Assembly: GCA_900318205.1 (NCBI GenBank)
Contig: ONJS01000013.1
Coordinates: 1-64,000, forward strand
Direction of reading: 5' to 3'
DNA: 64,000 bases
DNA from: an uncultured Prevotellaceae bacterium
Lineage (GTDB): Bacteria; Bacteroidota; Bacteroidia; Bacteroidales; Muribaculaceae
Both the position numbers and the translations under genes were made by a program. Shown piece after piece: positions 14,516 through 23,307 of this stretch (the stretch's first letter is position 1; each line of letters opens with the position of its first letter). The notes beneath the pieces are model-generated. The model was not told the DNA's origin. It ran no database searches and was given only the letters and a program-made list of their open reading frames with translations.

Positions 14516-16564
14516 ATGATAGAGAACAATATTTTTTATAGTCCGTTCAGGACAACGGGTGGGGCGGTGCCCTTTGACCGCATCACCACGGCCGACTACG
14601 AGCCCGCTATCCGTCAAGGCATCAAGGAACATGATGCCGAGGTCCAGGCGATTACCGGGAACGAGGATGACGCCACCTTTGAAAACACGATTGTCGCACT
14701 TGACCGTGCCGGTAGTATGCTCAACCGCGTGCTGGGTGTGTTCTATCCCATGCTCTCGGCCAACGCCGATGACGAGTTGATGGCTGTGAGCGAGCGCATG
14801 GCACCTGTGCTGAGTGAGCACTTCAACAGCATCACCCTCAACGAGCAGTTGTGGCAGCGTGTGAAATACGTCCATGACCATTTCGACGAGCAGAAGCATG
14901 ATGTGGAAGACCGCATGCTGATGCGCGAGACCTACGACGGCTTTGTGCGCAGCGGTGCCAATCTGCAAGGCGAGGACCGCAAGCGTTATCGCCAATTGAC
15001 CAAACGCTTGACCGAGTTGACCTTGAAATTTGACCAGAATGCGCTCAAGGAAACGCCACGCTATGAACTGTGGCTCACCGAGGATGACCTGGAAGGTCTG
15101 CCTGAAAGCGCCCTCGATGCCGCTCGTCAAGCCGCTAAGGGCAAGGGTCGCGACGATGCCTGGCTGGTAACGTTGGACGCGCCCAGCTACATCCCGTTCA
15201 TGAAATACAGTTCCCGCCGCGACCTGCGCGAGAAATTATATAAGATGTATAACCGCCAGTGTACCGCTGGAGACTACTGCAACCTGGACGTGCTGCGGGA
15301 CATCGCCAACACGCGGTTGGAAATCGCCCGTCTGATGGGCTTCAAGACCTTTGCCGACTACAAGCTGCAGCACACGATGGCGCAGAAGCCTGCCAATGTT
15401 TACGATATGCTGAACAAGTTGCGCGATGCCTATCTCCCCGTGGAACGTGGCGAGATGGAGCGTTTGTCACGTTTCGCCAGTGAGCAGGAAGGCAAGCCTG
15501 TGGAAATCATGCCATGGGACTACAGTTACTACAGCAACAAGGAGAAGGACTCGATGTTTGAGATCAATGACGAGTTGCTGAGGCCTTATTTCGAGTTGGG
15601 TAGGGTAACACAAGGCGTCTTCGGCTTTGCCAAACGCATGTATGGCTTGCGCTTCACGCCTAATCATGATGCACAGGTCTTCCATCCCGAGGTAGAGGTC
15701 TATGACGTGACCGATGAGGACGGCAAGGCCGTCGGGATGCTCTATCTTGACTTCTTCCCCCGTGCCACCAAGCAGAGTGGCGCATGGATGACAAGTTTCC
15801 GTGAGCAGTATATCGACGATGACGGCAATGACGTGCGCCCCTTGGTGACCTTGACGATGAATTTCACGCGTCCCACCGACTCCAAGCCCTCGCTGCTCAC
15901 CGTGCGCGAGGTCGAGACCTTCATGCACGAGTTCGGTCACGCTCTGCACCAGTTGCTGAGCCGTTGTAAGTACCAGTCGCTCTCGGGCACCAACGTCTAT
16001 CGCGACTTTGTCGAGGTGCCGTCGCAGTTCAATGAGAATTATGTCTATGAGCGCGAGTTCCTCGACAGCTTTGCCTGCCATTACCAGACTGGTGAACCAG
16101 TGCCGCAGGAGTTGATCGACAAACTGATAGCCTCGTCGCAATATGGCGCCGCCTACGCCTGCGTGCGCCAGTTGGGCTTTGGCTACATTGATATGGCATG
16201 GCACAGCATCACCGACCCCTATGAGGGCGATGACTACCGCTTTGAGTACGATGCGGTCAAGGACGTGAAGGCATTTGAGCCGGTCGATGGCTGTATCATG
16301 TCGCCCCAGTTTACCCACATCTTCTCGGGTGGCTATGCGGCAGGATATTATGGCTACAAGTGGGCCGAAATGATTGAGTGTGACGCCTTTGACAAATTCC
16401 TTCAGGACGGCATCTTTAACCGTGACACCGCCCGCTCATGGGTCGAGAATGTCTTGTCCCGTGGCGGCACCGAGGCCCCGATGATGCTCTACAAACGATT
16501 CCGCGGTTCAGAGCCCGGCATCGACGCCATGATGCGCCGTGACGGCATCAAGCCTCAACAATAG
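14516..16564 (+). CDS. M3 family oligopeptidase (Dcp/oligopeptidase A type)
   Basis: 682 residues from the ATG at 14516; the open frame reaches 14426 but that part overlaps mutS2 out of frame. Zinc site HEFGH at residues 471-475, followed by the third ligand region SGTNVYRDFVEVPSQFNENY and the substrate-binding GGYAAGYYGYKWAEM near 605. No signal peptide, so cytoplasmic or periplasmic without a classical signal. Thimet-like M3 enzymes degrade short peptides; Dcp versus OpdA cannot be separated by eye. It follows mutS2 by 38 bp and is closed by a terminator. Confidence 0.92.
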   Translation: MIENNIFYSPFRTTGGAVPFDRITTADYEPAIRQGIKEHDAEVQAITGNEDDATFENTIVALDRAGSMLNRVLGVFYPMLSANADDELMAVSERMAPVLSEHFNSITLNEQLWQRVKYVHDHFDEQKHDVEDRMLMRETYDGFVRSGANLQGEDRKRYRQLTKRLTELTLKFDQNALKETPRYELWLTEDDLEGLPESALDAARQAAKGKGRDDAWLVTLDAPSYIPFMKYSSRRDLREKLYKMYNRQCTAGDYCNLDVLRDIANTRLEIARLMGFKTFADYKLQHTMAQKPANVYDMLNKLRDAYLPVERGEMERLSRFASEQEGKPVEIMPWDYSYYSNKEKDSMFEINDELLRPYFELGRVTQGVFGFAKRMYGLRFTPNHDAQVFHPEVEVYDVTDEDGKAVGMLYLDFFPRATKQSGAWMTSFREQYIDDDGNDVRPLVTLTMNFTRPTDSKPSLLTVREVETFMHEFGHALHQLLSRCKYQSLSGTNVYRDFVEVPSQFNENYVYEREFLDSFACHYQTGEPVPQELIDKLIASSQYGAAYACVRQLGFGYIDMAWHSITDPYEGDDYRFEYDAVKDVKAFEPVDGCIMSPQFTHIFSGGYAAGYYGYKWAEMIECDAFDKFLQDGIFNRDTARSWVENVLSRGGTEAPMMLYKRFRGSEPGIDAMMRRDGIKPQQ

Positions 16565-16592
16565 ACGGATTTTTCATTAATAATTTTTACCG

Positions 16593-16617
16593 ATAAGGGC
16601 TCCAAGTGGGCCCTTAT
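16593..16617 (+). terminator. terminator after the M3 peptidase gene
   Basis: ATAAGGGC (16593-16600) pairs with GCCCTTAT (16610-16617) with a 9-nt loop. A T-rich tail (TGTCATTTTATTGTC) follows. Confidence 0.7.
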
Positions 16618-16691
16618 TGTCATTTTATTGTCAAATTTTTTTACACTTTTCAAGTTTTTTCAGAGGAAACCGTAATTTTATTTCAAAAAAG

Positions 16692-16723
16692 TTTGTCTGA
16701 TAATCTCAACACCCATAATTTTG
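16692..16723 (+). promoter_or_regulatory. promoter of the two-domain FISUMP gene
   Basis: TTTG at 16692-16695 and TAATTTTG at 16716-16723 with a 20-bp spacer, an almost ideal Bacteroidetes promoter. The leader to the ATG at 16869 is about 140 nt and contains no reading frame. Confidence 0.7.
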
Positions 16724-16868
16724 TAGCAAGTGATAGCATCTGATAGTTCTCCTGCAAGATGATATAAGTTGTTTGCCACTGGCAGACGTTTATGATTGAA
16801 AACTGTTAGGACATGGCAATGAGTTGATGCATTAAAAAGTATTATAATAATATTAAAATTTTTGAGTC

Positions 16869-18599
16869 ATGAAAAGATCATTTTTTAGTTTGTTTGTGTT
16901 GTCGCTGATGCTGACTTCGTTTACTGCTGCGGCTGACGTTGACTATCAGCGCGGTGATGTGAGTCACGATGGTCGAGTGAGCATTGACGATGTGACTTGC
17001 CTGATTAATTATCTGTTATATGGTACATGGCCCGATGACCCCGCCGATAATCACGAGTATGTTGACCTGGGTCTGCCCAGTGGTACACTGTGGGCAACCT
17101 GCAATGTTGGTGCCGATTATCCCGAAGACTACGGCGGCTACTTCGCCTGGGGCGAGACCGAATCTAAAGAGGTTTACAATTGGAGTACCTACAAGTGGTG
17201 CAACGGCAGCAGGTATTCACTGACGAAGTACAATACCACCACCAACTATGGCATCGTTGATAATAAGACCGAACTGGATCTTGAAGACGATGCCGCCTAT
17301 GTGAACTGGGGACCATCGTGGCGTACCCCGACTGACGAACAGTTGAAAGAGCTGTATGACAGGTGTACATGGGCTCGGTCGAAGATGAATGGTGTGAAAG
17401 GTTTTAAGGTCATAGGTCCCAATGGTAATACGATTTTCATGCCTGCTGCAGGTTATGGCAGCGACGGTTCGATCGTCAAGCCCGAGATTCAGGGTTCTTA
17501 TTGGTCGAAGTCGTGCTCTACCAACAACGGCATTTCCACTAGCGCCTATAGTGCTACTCTAATTAATTTCGATTGGGATGAATGGACCACATCCTACAAC
17601 GGAGCATTTAGCGAACGCTACTACGGTCACAGTGTCCGTGCGGTGCATGTACCACTTCCTGACACCAGAGATCTCTACATCCAGCAGGAGAGCCTTAACT
17701 TGGGTGATGTGCTCATTGATGAGACCATCACGGGTGAACTGACCATTGTCAATAATACCGCAGGAGATAAGATATTGACCGTCTCGGCTGATGAACCGTT
17801 CATGTTAAAACAGGATGAGGGTAGTGCGTCGAGCATGATTGTAGTGGTACCTGGTAATTCCAGTAGCACAGTGATAGTGATGTTCTCGGCAACTAGGCCA
17901 GGCTTATTCAGCGGCAATGTGTACTTCCAGCATCCAACCCTTGTAGGCGGTCAGACAGTTGTCTCGGTCCAAGCTCGTGCCTATTATGAAGGCGCTCCGC
18001 AGTCTGTTGACCTGGGACTGCCCAGTGGCACCCTGTGGGCAACTTGCAACATCGGTGCCAATAACCCCGAGGAGTACGGTGACTACTTCGCTTGGGGCGA
18101 GACAGAGCCTAAGAATTATTATGATTGGAGCTCCTACAAGTGGTGCAACGGTACCAATAGGACGTTGACAAAGTACTGTGACAATAGTTCTTATGGTACT
18201 GTGGACTACAAGACGGAATTGGATCTTGAGGACGATGCTGCCTACGTGAACTGGGGCGAGAGTTGGCGCATGCCGACCGAGGATCAGATGGAAGAACTGA
18301 TGCTAAAGTGTACCTGGACATGGACGACAAATAACGGTGTGAAAGGTAATCTGGTAACTGGTCCCAATGGGAACACAATCTTCTTGCCCGCAGCTGGCAT
18401 CCGCTCTGGCGGCTCGCTCAGTAGAGTAGGCTCTAATGGTCTTTATTGGACGCGCACGCTCATCACGGGCGACCCCTATAGTGGTCCCGATGGTGCTTGT
18501 GGCTTGAGTTCTGATTCGGAAAATCCGGCATGGAGTTATTCTGACAGGCTCCGTTGTTTTGGCCAGAGCATCCGCCCGGTACGTGCTTCCAAGATTTAG
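16869..18599 (+). CDS. two-domain FISUMP protein with dockerin-like repeat
   Basis: 576 residues. Signal peptide (MKRSFFSLFVLSLMLTSFTAAA); then one dockerin-like calcium loop-helix (GDVSHDGRVSIDDVTCLINYLL, residues about 29-50). FISUMP domain 1 (about 63-255) starts at VDLGLPSGTLWATCNVGA. A HYDIN/ASPM-like beta-sandwich follows (about 265-370, ESLNLGDVLIDETITGELTIVN). FISUMP domain 2 (about 378-576) starts with the same VDLGLPSGTLWATCNIGA and ends IRPVRASKI. The domains are near copies, so an internal duplication is likely. A single dockerin half-repeat is too short for cohesin docking; in this lineage it may be a calcium-stabilised spacer. Secreted or surface protein of unknown ligand. Confidence 0.8.
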   Translation: MKRSFFSLFVLSLMLTSFTAAADVDYQRGDVSHDGRVSIDDVTCLINYLLYGTWPDDPADNHEYVDLGLPSGTLWATCNVGADYPEDYGGYFAWGETESKEVYNWSTYKWCNGSRYSLTKYNTTTNYGIVDNKTELDLEDDAAYVNWGPSWRTPTDEQLKELYDRCTWARSKMNGVKGFKVIGPNGNTIFMPAAGYGSDGSIVKPEIQGSYWSKSCSTNNGISTSAYSATLINFDWDEWTTSYNGAFSERYYGHSVRAVHVPLPDTRDLYIQQESLNLGDVLIDETITGELTIVNNTAGDKILTVSADEPFMLKQDEGSASSMIVVVPGNSSSTVIVMFSATRPGLFSGNVYFQHPTLVGGQTVVSVQARAYYEGAPQSVDLGLPSGTLWATCNIGANNPEEYGDYFAWGETEPKNYYDWSSYKWCNGTNRTLTKYCDNSSYGTVDYKTELDLEDDAAYVNWGESWRMPTEDQMEELMLKCTWTWTTNNGVKGNLVTGPNGNTIFLPAAGIRSGGSLSRVGSNGLYWTRTLITGDPYSGPDGACGLSSDSENPAWSYSDRLRCFGQSIRPVRASKI

Positions 18600-18618
18600 T
18601 CCCTACCTCCATCAAAAG

Positions 18619-18656
18619 TGAACCCCAAAAGTTGGACAAAAAACTTTTGGGGTTCA
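18619..18656 (+). terminator. strong hairpin after the FISUMP gene
   Basis: Perfect 15-bp arms TGAACCCCAAAAGTT (18619-18633) and AACTTTTGGGGTTCA (18642-18656) with an 8-nt loop, followed by TTTTAT. It is long for a terminator, and the arm resembles an IS3-type terminal repeat, so it could be a relic MITE that serves as terminator. Confidence 0.6.
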
Positions 18657-18668
18657 TTTTATGGTCTA

Positions 18669-18699
18669 TTGTGCAATTCGGCGCTTTTCTCTATCTTTG
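18669..18699 (+). promoter_or_regulatory. promoter of the GNAT gene, start codon 4 nt after the -7 box
   Basis: TTG at 18669-18671, a 20-bp spacer and TATCTTTG at 18692-18699. ATG at 18704 follows after 4 nt, giving a leaderless or very short-leader transcript. Confidence 0.65.
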
Positions 18700-18703
18700 C
18701 AGC

Positions 18704-19207
18704 ATGAAAAGGATGATTAGAAAGGCTTTGATGGACGATGTGCCGGTAATTATGCGGCTCATTGACGAGGCGCGTGCCATTATGCGCTCGTGCGGTAACA
18801 TGAACCAGTGGATAGACGGCTATCCCAGCCGCGATACCATCGAGACCGATATCAATAACGGCCATTGCTATGTGTGTGTGGAGCAGGGTGGGGAAGTGAT
18901 CGCCTCGTTCGCTTTTATCCCTGGTCCGGAACCGACCTACAAGGAAATCTACGAGGGCGAGTGGCTGGATGATGAGCCCTACTATGTCGTGCATCGCCTG
19001 GCAAGTACGGCTGCCAGTCATGGGGTTTTCAATGATGTGATGGACTACTGCATGGGCGTGGCAGGCAACCTGCGCATCGACACCCACCGCGACAATGTCA
19101 TTATGCACCATGTCATCGACCGCTACGGTTTCACCTATTGCGGCATCATCTACCTGCTCAACGGTGACGAGCGTCTGGCCTATCAGTTAAATCACAGGGA
19201 TAGATAA
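18704..19207 (+). CDS. GNAT family N-acetyltransferase
   Basis: 167 residues from the ATG at 18704 (MKRMIRKALMDD; a second ATG at 18713 is also possible). The open frame extends back to 18554 but that part crosses the preceding terminator. The fold is GNAT-like: IRKALMDDVPVIMRLIDEARAIM at the start, a beta-strand pair CYVCVEQGGEVIASFAF, the acetyl-CoA-binding turn region near HRLASTAASHGVFNDVMDYC, and the closing IDTHRDNVIMHHVIDRYGFTYCGII typical of RimI-like members. Substrate unknown. Single gene with its own promoter and a shared terminator. Confidence 0.85.
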   Translation: MKRMIRKALMDDVPVIMRLIDEARAIMRSCGNMNQWIDGYPSRDTIETDINNGHCYVCVEQGGEVIASFAFIPGPEPTYKEIYEGEWLDDEPYYVVHRLASTAASHGVFNDVMDYCMGVAGNLRIDTHRDNVIMHHVIDRYGFTYCGIIYLLNGDERLAYQLNHRDR

Positions 19208-19276
19208 CTAACCATTGCCGCCCAGCCGCAGGGTTTTCTGAGCCGTGTCTCTGTCACGGCTGGCGATAGATAAAAC

Positions 19277-19310
19277 AATCAGGGCCGGCCCATATGGGTC
19301 AGCCCTGATT
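19277..19310. terminator. shared terminator between convergent genes
   Basis: AATCAGGGC (19277-19285) pairs with GCCCTGATT (19302-19310) around a loop that itself contains GGCCC/GGGTC pairing. It sits between the convergent GNAT and lipoprotein genes and has AT-rich flanks on both sides. Confidence 0.6.
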
Positions 19311-19342
19311 TGTTATAAAGGATTTAATCTTGTTTTCTTAGA

Positions 19343-19921
19343 TTACTTCTTCAGCTCGTTGGCAACCTTCTGAGCAGCGTCAGCAGCCTTGTCCTTAACA
19401 GCGTCTACGGCGTTGCCAGCGGCATCCTTAGCAGCGTCAACAGCCTCACCAGCCTTGTCCTTAGCAGCGTCAACAGCAGTACCAGCAGCATCGGTAGCAG
19501 CGTCAACAGCCTCGTTAACCTTCTCCTTAGCGGCGTTGGCTACGAACTCAGTGAAACCAGCCTTCAGGTTCTCGGGAACTTCGATGTAGTTGGTCATCTT
19601 CTCAGCCAGGGTCGGGATCTTAGCCAGGATGGCATCCTTGTTATTCTCCCAAACGGTCTTCAGGATGTTGATGATGTTGAAGTAACCAGCCTGGTCACCG
19701 CCATTCAGCAACTCCTCAGCCTTAGCCTTCAGGCCATCGAGCAGGGTAACTGCTTGTGCCTCATCAGCGCAGTTCAACAGGTCAGCGGTAACGCTCTCAA
19801 CGGTGGGAGCTACCTCTTCGGTCTGTGCTTCAACAGCCTCCTCAGCGGGCTTGGTCTCGGTCTTGCAACCTACAAATGCGATAGCAGCAACAGCTGCAAA
19901 CATCAATAAAAACTTCTTCAT
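19343..19921 (-). CDS. lipoprotein with LEA-like alanine/lysine repeats
   Basis: 192 residues. Lipoprotein signal MKKFLLMFAAVAAIAFVGC with lipobox Cys19. A Glu-rich linker follows (TETKPAEEAVEAQTEEVAP), then a helical middle (about 45-130). The C-terminal 60 residues are an 11-residue repeat of the form AVDAAKDKAGE / AVDAAKDAAGN / AVDAVKDKAAD, like group 3 LEA proteins or apolipoprotein helices. Such repeats are disordered in solution and fold on membranes or during drying. Probably a periplasmic or outer-membrane stress or spacer protein. The gene has its own -7 box (19975-19982) and stands alone. Base composition matches its neighbours. Confidence 0.8.
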   Translation of the reverse strand: MKKFLLMFAAVAAIAFVGCKTETKPAEEAVEAQTEEVAPTVESVTADLLNCADEAQAVTLLDGLKAKAEELLNGGDQAGYFNIINILKTVWENNKDAILAKIPTLAEKMTNYIEVPENLKAGFTEFVANAAKEKVNEAVDAATDAAGTAVDAAKDKAGEAVDAAKDAAGNAVDAVKDKAADAAQKVANELKK

Positions 19922-19974
19922 AATAAAACAACTTTAATTTAAAAAATTAATAATAAAACGAAAATTCAACGCCG

Positions 19975-19982
19975 CAAATGTA
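19975..19982 (-). promoter_or_regulatory. -7 box of the LEA-like lipoprotein gene
   Basis: The minus strand reads TACATTTG about 54 bp upstream of the start at 19921. Confidence 0.55.
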
Positions 19983-20076
19983 ACGGCTATTTTTGAATTG
20001 ACAAATTTTTTGGTCTAAATTTTCATTTTTTAATACTTTTATTTGGCTTTTAGGCCATTTTGCGGTCAAAAAACTA

Positions 20077-20084
20077 TAACTTTG
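20077..20084 (+). promoter_or_regulatory. -7 box upstream of the Zn-peptidase operon
   Basis: TAACTTTG about 125 bp upstream of the ATG at 20209. It is the only clear promoter before the long rightward gene run. Confidence 0.55.
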
Positions 20085-20208
20085 CGGTGCAGAATCTTGA
20101 CCGTCAGGTTGTGTTGCAACTTTCGTGCCAAGATTATCGCTATGTACAATTTTTTTAGTTCGGCAGTTTGATTTTGCAAATTACTAACAACTAAATATTT
20201 AATGTGAT

Positions 20209-20895
20209 ATGGATTTATTAGGATATCTCGTATTTGGTGGAGTTTTCATTCTGAGCATGATCGTTCAGAATTCTCTCAAGTCAAAGTTTGCCAAGTACAG
20301 TAGAATACCCCTGGGTGTTCCCATGGCAGGACGTGACATCGCTAATGCGATGCTGCAACAGAATGGTTGTGGTGACGTGCAGGTGACGAGTGTGAGCGGT
20401 CAACTCACCGACCATTTCAATCCAGCAAATAGGACGGTGAACCTGAGTGAGCCGGTTTATGCCACCAACAGCATTGCCGCTGCTGCGGTTGCCGCCCATG
20501 AGTGTGGCCATGCTATTCAGCACAAGGTGGGCTATAGCATGTTGCAGTTGCGCACCAAAATGGTTCCTATCGTTTCATTTGCTTCCAGGACTGTTCAATG
20601 GCTGCTGCTTGCAGGTATCGTTATTTTTTCAGTTACGCCAATACCATTTTATATCGCTCTTGCCATGTTTGGAGCAACGGTATTGTTCAGTTTTGTGACT
20701 CTGCCTGTCGAGGTCGATGCCAGCCGTCGTGCCATCCAGTGGCTTGAAGGTTCCGGCATTGCAAGTGGTGAGCAACTGGCTTGCGCCAAGGATGCCCTTC
20801 GTGGTGCTGCCTATACCTATGTGGTATCAGCCATAGGCTCATTGGCAACCTTATTATATTACGCCTCCCTTGTCCTTGGTGGTCGCAGGAGGTAA
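20209..20895 (+). CDS. membrane zinc metallopeptidase (YugP family)
   Basis: 228 residues of the Zn_peptidase_2 (DUF/YugP) family. An N-terminal membrane anchor (LLGYLVFGGVFILSMIV) precedes a cytoplasmic zinc site HECGH (97-101). Two further hydrophobic spans follow (about 118-160), then the third-ligand region LPVEVDASRRAI and a final hydrophobic helix. Length is normal. Homologues are neutral metalloproteases of unknown substrate. It is the first gene of a rightward series; hisS starts 42 bp downstream. Confidence 0.88.
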   Translation: MDLLGYLVFGGVFILSMIVQNSLKSKFAKYSRIPLGVPMAGRDIANAMLQQNGCGDVQVTSVSGQLTDHFNPANRTVNLSEPVYATNSIAAAAVAAHECGHAIQHKVGYSMLQLRTKMVPIVSFASRTVQWLLLAGIVIFSVTPIPFYIALAMFGATVLFSFVTLPVEVDASRRAIQWLEGSGIASGEQLACAKDALRGAAYTYVVSAIGSLATLLYYASLVLGGRRR

Positions 20896-20937
20896 CACCG
20901 ATTAATCATTCATTAAAAAATACAAGAAAAACAGATA

Positions 20938-22302
20938 ATGGCACAAAAACCATCCATCCCTAAGGGGACTCGCGACTTCTCACCTATCGAGATGGCGCGC
21001 CGCAACTATATCTTTAACACGATTAAAGACGTTTTCCTGCTCTATGGATTCCAGCAGATTGAGACACCTGCCGTAGAAAACCTTTCAACATTGATGGGCA
21101 AATATGGCGAGGAAGGAGATAAATTGCTGTTCAAGATTCTGAACAGTGGTGACTACCTCAAGGACGCTCCCGATGACTTGCTCACGGCTCATGATTCCTT
21201 GCACCTGACGACCAAGATCAGCGAGAAGGGACTGCGCTATGACTTGACGGTGCCCTTTGCACGCTACGTTGTGCAGCATCGCAACGACTTGCAGATGCCG
21301 TTCAAGCGCTATCAGGTGCAGCCCGTGTGGCGTGCCGACCGTCCTCAGAAGGGCCGTTACCGCGAGTTCTATCAGTGTGACGCCGATATCGTGGGCAGTG
21401 ACTCGCTGTTCAATGAGGTGGAACTGGTGACGATGATTGATGAGGTGTTCAACCGTTTCAATATCAATGTCGCCATCAAACTGAACAACCGCAAGATCCT
21501 GAGTGGCATTGCCGAGGTCATCGGTGCCGCCGACAAAATCGTCGATATCACTGTCGCCATCGACAAACTCGATAAGATCGGTCTTGACAACGTTAATGCC
21601 GAGTTGAAGGAGAAAGGCCTCAGCGACGAGGCCATCGCTACGCTACAGCCGCTCTTGGCACTTGACGGTACCAACGAGGAGCGCCTGACGGCACTGGCAG
21701 GTATGCTGGCCAGCAGCGAGGTGGGCATGAAGGGTATTGAGGAGATGCGCTACGTGCTCGATCATGTGGCAGCATTAGGTACCCGTGCCCAGGTTGAACT
21801 TGACGTGTCGCTGGCTCGTGGCCTGAACTACTATACTGGTACCATCCTCGAGGTCAAGGCTCTGGATGTTGCCATCGGCAGCATTACCGGTGGTGGTCGC
21901 TACGATAACCTGACGGGCGTATTCGGTATGCCGGGCTTGTCGGGCGTGGGCATCAGTTTCGGTGCCGACCGCATCTATGACGTGTTGAACGCCCTTGACC
22001 TGTATCCTGCCGATACCATGGCAACGGCTCGGGTCATGTTTGTCAACTTTGGCGAGCAGGAGGCTTCAACCTCATTGAACCACATCATGGCATTGCGCCG
22101 AGCAGGTATCAGCGCTGAACTGTATCCTGACAGTGCCAAGATGAAAAAGCAGATGAACTATGCCAACGACCGCCAGATTCCCTTTGTCGCCATTGTCGGT
22201 GCCGACGAGGTACAGAACGGCACAATCGCCCTTAAGAATATGGTGACCGGTGAGCAGCAGTCCTTGACCGTAGAACAGGTGATTGCCGCATTGGCCAAAT
22301 AA
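20938..22302 (+). CDS. hisS: histidyl-tRNA synthetase
   Basis: 454 residues, typical length. Class II motif 2 is [23 protein letters not shown] (about residues 122-144), the histidine-binding signature is [10 protein letters not shown] (about 296-305), and motif 3 lies in [13 protein letters not shown]. The C-terminal anticodon-binding domain runs from about 360 to the end. It charges tRNA-His in the cytoplasm. Upstream is the Zn-peptidase; downstream, 18 bp later, a Crp-like regulator starts. No T-box or leader is seen in the 42-bp gap. Confidence 0.96.
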   Translation: MAQKPSIPKGTRDFSPIEMARRNYIFNTIKDVFLLYGFQQIETPAVENLSTLMGKYGEEGDKLLFKILNSGDYLKDAPDDLLTAHDSLHLTTKISEKGLRYDLTVPFARYVVQHRNDLQMPFKRYQVQPVWRADRPQKGRYREFYQCDADIVGSDSLFNEVELVTMIDEVFNRFNINVAIKLNNRKILSGIAEVIGAADKIVDITVAIDKLDKIGLDNVNAELKEKGLSDEAIATLQPLLALDGTNEERLTALAGMLASSEVGMKGIEEMRYVLDHVAALGTRAQVELDVSLARGLNYYTGTILEVKALDVAIGSITGGGRYDNLTGVFGMPGLSGVGISFGADRIYDVLNALDLYPADTMATARVMFVNFGEQEASTSLNHIMALRRAGISAELYPDSAKMKKQMNYANDRQIPFVAIVGADEVQNGTIALKNMVTGEQQSLTVEQVIAALAK

Positions 22303-22320
22303 CAGTTGATACGTCAGGCC

Positions 22321-22998
22321 ATGAACAGCATGTACCAACAGTTGATGCAACTGCCGCTTTTCCAGGGCGTGAGTACCGAGAAGATTACGGCGCTCGTTGA
22401 GAAGCTGCCGTTCCATTTCTTGAAATTCCGCAATGGGGAGCAAGTCTTTGCCGCTGGAGATCCCTGCACGCACATCAAGTTTATCGTGTCGGGTCAGGTA
22501 AGGCTGGAAACACCGTTTCCCAAGCTGCGCATCACCATGCACCAGACGGTTTCCAATCCTCATGTTCTGGCTGCCGAATACTTGTTCGGCCGGGATACGG
22601 CTTACCCCTATACCGCCATCAGCGACGGTGCATGTGGCATCCTGCAATTGCGCAAGAGTGACTACATCAAGATGATCACCTCCGACAAGGTCTTCCTGTT
22701 CAATATCTTGAACTACCTTTCGTCAGGAAGCCAGCGCAGCCTGTTGATGCCGCTGACTGTTAAAGACGGCTCTGTGGCAGAGCGCCTGGCTATGATTGTT
22801 GACAACTTATCCATCTCTGGAGCCACAAACATTGGTTTCCGGTATAAGCAGAAGGATTTGTGCACCCTGCTGGGCACTCAGCGCACGACATTGGTTTCCA
22901 TGCTTGACAGGTTGAGTGATCAGGGCATAGTGGAATATGACAGCAACGAATTAAAGATTCTGGATCTGCAAGGCCTGATCAATGTGAACAATGACTAA
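22321..22998 (+). CDS. Crp/Fnr-family transcription regulator
   Basis: 225 residues from the ATG at 22321 (a TTG at 22306 adds five residues). N-terminal cyclic-nucleotide-binding beta-roll: LPLFQGVSTEKITALVEKL, EQVFAAGDPCTHIKFIVSGQVRL. The Crp-type C-terminal HTH is KQKDLCTLLGTQRTTLVSMLDRLSDQGIVE. There is no Cys cluster for an iron-sulfur centre and no obvious cAMP-binding Arg/Ser pair, so the effector is unknown. The next gene (TSCPD) starts 12 bp downstream. Confidence 0.88.
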   Translation: MNSMYQQLMQLPLFQGVSTEKITALVEKLPFHFLKFRNGEQVFAAGDPCTHIKFIVSGQVRLETPFPKLRITMHQTVSNPHVLAAEYLFGRDTAYPYTAISDGACGILQLRKSDYIKMITSDKVFLFNILNYLSSGSQRSLLMPLTVKDGSVAERLAMIVDNLSISGATNIGFRYKQKDLCTLLGTQRTTLVSMLDRLSDQGIVEYDSNELKILDLQGLINVNND

Positions 22999-23010
22999 CG
23001 GATTAATGAA

Positions 23011-23274
23011 ATGAAATACACTTATTATACTCAAGGCACCTGTTCTTCACAGATCGATATGGAAGTTGATGACCAGGGCATCTTGCGTGATGTGACGTTC
23101 TATGGCGGTTGTCATGGTAATCTGCAAGGCATTTCTGTCTTGGTGCGCGGCATGAAGGCCAGTGACGTGATCAGCAAGTTGCAGGGCATACGTTGTGGTT
23201 ACAAGAACACCTCGTGTCCCGATCAACTGGCAACAGCATTACGCCAGGCTCTGGCTCATGAGAACAATGATTGA
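23011..23274 (+). CDS. TSCPD-domain protein (TIGR03905 type)
   Basis: 87 residues. It matches the small TSCPD family: YTYYTQGTCSSQIDMEVDD at the N-terminus, FYGGCHGNLQGISVLVRGM in the middle, and a C-terminal CGYKNTSCPDQLATAL containing the name motif TSCPD. The family resembles the C-terminal domain of class II ribonucleotide reductases, but its own function is unknown. Four conserved Cys suggest metal binding or redox chemistry. It lies directly downstream of the Crp-like regulator, 12 bp apart. Confidence 0.88.
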   Translation: MKYTYYTQGTCSSQIDMEVDDQGILRDVTFYGGCHGNLQGISVLVRGMKASDVISKLQGIRCGYKNTSCPDQLATALRQALAHENND

Positions 23275-23307
23275 GAAACAAACATTAAACAATTTAATAC
23301 ATTACAA

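Noticed and set aside
16869..18599. Diversity-generating retroelement target
   Set aside because: FISUMP/FGE folds can be such targets, but no reverse transcriptase, Avd gene or template repeat is in the window.
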